In this document: piece by piece, positions 54,356 through 54,721 of the stretch
How positions within the stretch are numbered: the stretch's first letter is position 1
How the letters are laid out: every line of letters begins with the position of its first letter
DNA from: Thiomicrospira microaerophila
Lineage (GTDB): Bacteria > Pseudomonadota > Gammaproteobacteria > Thiomicrospirales > Thiomicrospiraceae
DNA length: 54,721 nt
Assembly (NCBI RefSeq): GCF_000934765.1
Contig: NZ_JYNN01000020.1
Location: 1 to 54,721, forward strand
Reading direction: 5' to 3'
Made by a program: the position numbers and the translations under genes
Notes under the pieces: generated by a model
What the model was told of the DNA's origin: nothing
Database searches by the model: none
What the model saw: the letters and a program-made list of their open reading frames with translations, nothing else

Positions 54356-54721
54356 GAGACCTTTGCAAAACCCAGCTATTCCCAAAGTTAAATTTTCAAA
54401 TTCGACTTTTTTGAACCGTGGTCTTGCATTTTAGTCCTTTTTTCGTTGTTTTGCGTCACTTTTATGACGCTTTCTTGCTACTTTGTGCGTATATCCTGTT
54501 TTTTGGATACACGCACCCCTTGAGCCTTAGCTCAGTTGTATGTTTATTGCCCGTTTTAGGTTGTATCCGATACACATGAGTGTTAATTTTGCCGCATTGC
54601 GCTTGAGTCCGTTATAGCGGGCTTGTGCCATTCCATAGTGCTGTTTTAATACACCAAAGGTGCGCTCCACGATGTAGCGTACTTCTGAGGCCAATCGGTT
54701 GTGTTGTTTTTGTTGTTCGGT
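54356..54721 (-). mobile_element. IS5-family insertion sequence, right-hand part (continues beyond window)
   Basis: The left edge GAGACCTTTGCAAAA (54356-54370) is a typical end of IS5-group elements such as IS1106. The sequence between 54370 and 54526 is non-coding. The transposase gene enters from the right edge. Only this part of the element is visible; the other end lies beyond the window. Confidence 0.85.
54527..54721 (-). CDS. IS5-family transposase, C-terminal part (partial)
   Basis: The 64 visible residues read ...RLASEVRYIVERTFGVLKQHYGMAQARYNGLKRNAAKLTLMCIGYNLKRAI.... This ends the DDE domain, with the Glu in VERTFGVLK and the R-Y-G-L pattern typical of the family. The rest is outside the window. 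The stop is TAA at 54527-54529. Confidence 0.93.
   Translation of the reverse strand, partial: TEQQKQHNRLASEVRYIVERTFGVLKQHYGMAQARYNGLKRNAAKLTLMCIGYNLKRAINIQLS

Overview
The window looks like a chromosomal segment of a gammaproteobacterium, most likely a Thiomicrospira, Hydrogenovibrio or Thiomicrorhabdus-like sulfur oxidiser. That assignment is an inference from protein style, the uvrC-pgsA-tRNA Gly-Cys-Leu order shared with gammaproteobacteria, and moderate GC content. No 16S rRNA gene is present to confirm it.

Layout. 1-730 holds the tail of an Rpn-like gene and a frameshifted WYL regulator remnant. 731-18637 is mostly housekeeping: ppsA, a YbdG-type MscS channel, an HDOD protein, tRNA-Leu/Cys/Gly, pgsA, a broken YcbX-like MOSC gene, a DUF1415 gene, uvrC, an S49 peptidase, an M23 peptidase, rnhA, a methyltransferase, gloB, an MltD-type and an Slt-type lytic transglycosylase. 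18646-28902 carries rlmKL, an mltB-like gene, an RND efflux pair, and a cobalamin riboswitch controlling a BtuB-like receptor. 29173-38998 is a tRNA-Pro followed by chemotaxis and flagellum-related genes (FlhB C-terminal-like, STAS, CheY, FliK-like, cheR, cheB, a methyl-accepting protein), a low-molecular-weight phosphatase, an RluA-type pseudouridine synthase, and an unrecognised acidic/coiled-coil membrane pair. 39079-47575 has a TonB receptor, an RMF-like small protein, a wrecked DinJ/YafQ toxin-antitoxin pair, a hybrid sensor kinase with its substrate-binding protein partner, and a truncated peroxiredoxin. 47646-49338 is a hipBA module with a clear operator palindrome.

From about 49.4 kb to 53.8 kb the DNA is an integron cassette array. 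Six attC-like sites are readable and all cassette genes lie on the minus strand. No integrase is visible. One cassette carries two genes that together match a type II Thoeris anti-phage system: a two-helix membrane protein with a Macro domain (ThsA) and a TIR-domain protein (ThsB). A neighbouring cassette carries a different TIR-like nucleotide-binding protein, and another carries a possible HEPN-like protein. Two further cassettes are 95% identical copies of a ~470 bp unit without an obvious product. An IS5-family element enters at the right edge and cuts the first visible cassette gene.

Two small transposon-like elements, both flanked by TA, recur through the window. Each has inserted inside a gene in a way that lets the ancestral gene be rebuilt exactly. 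Separately, a 10-bp palindrome, CCAGGCCTGG, often extended to AACCAGGCCTGGTT, occurs nine times exactly and six times with one mismatch, mostly within genes. Chance predicts about 0.05 exact copies. It is absent from the cassette array and looks like a highly iterated palindrome or an uptake or methylation signal.
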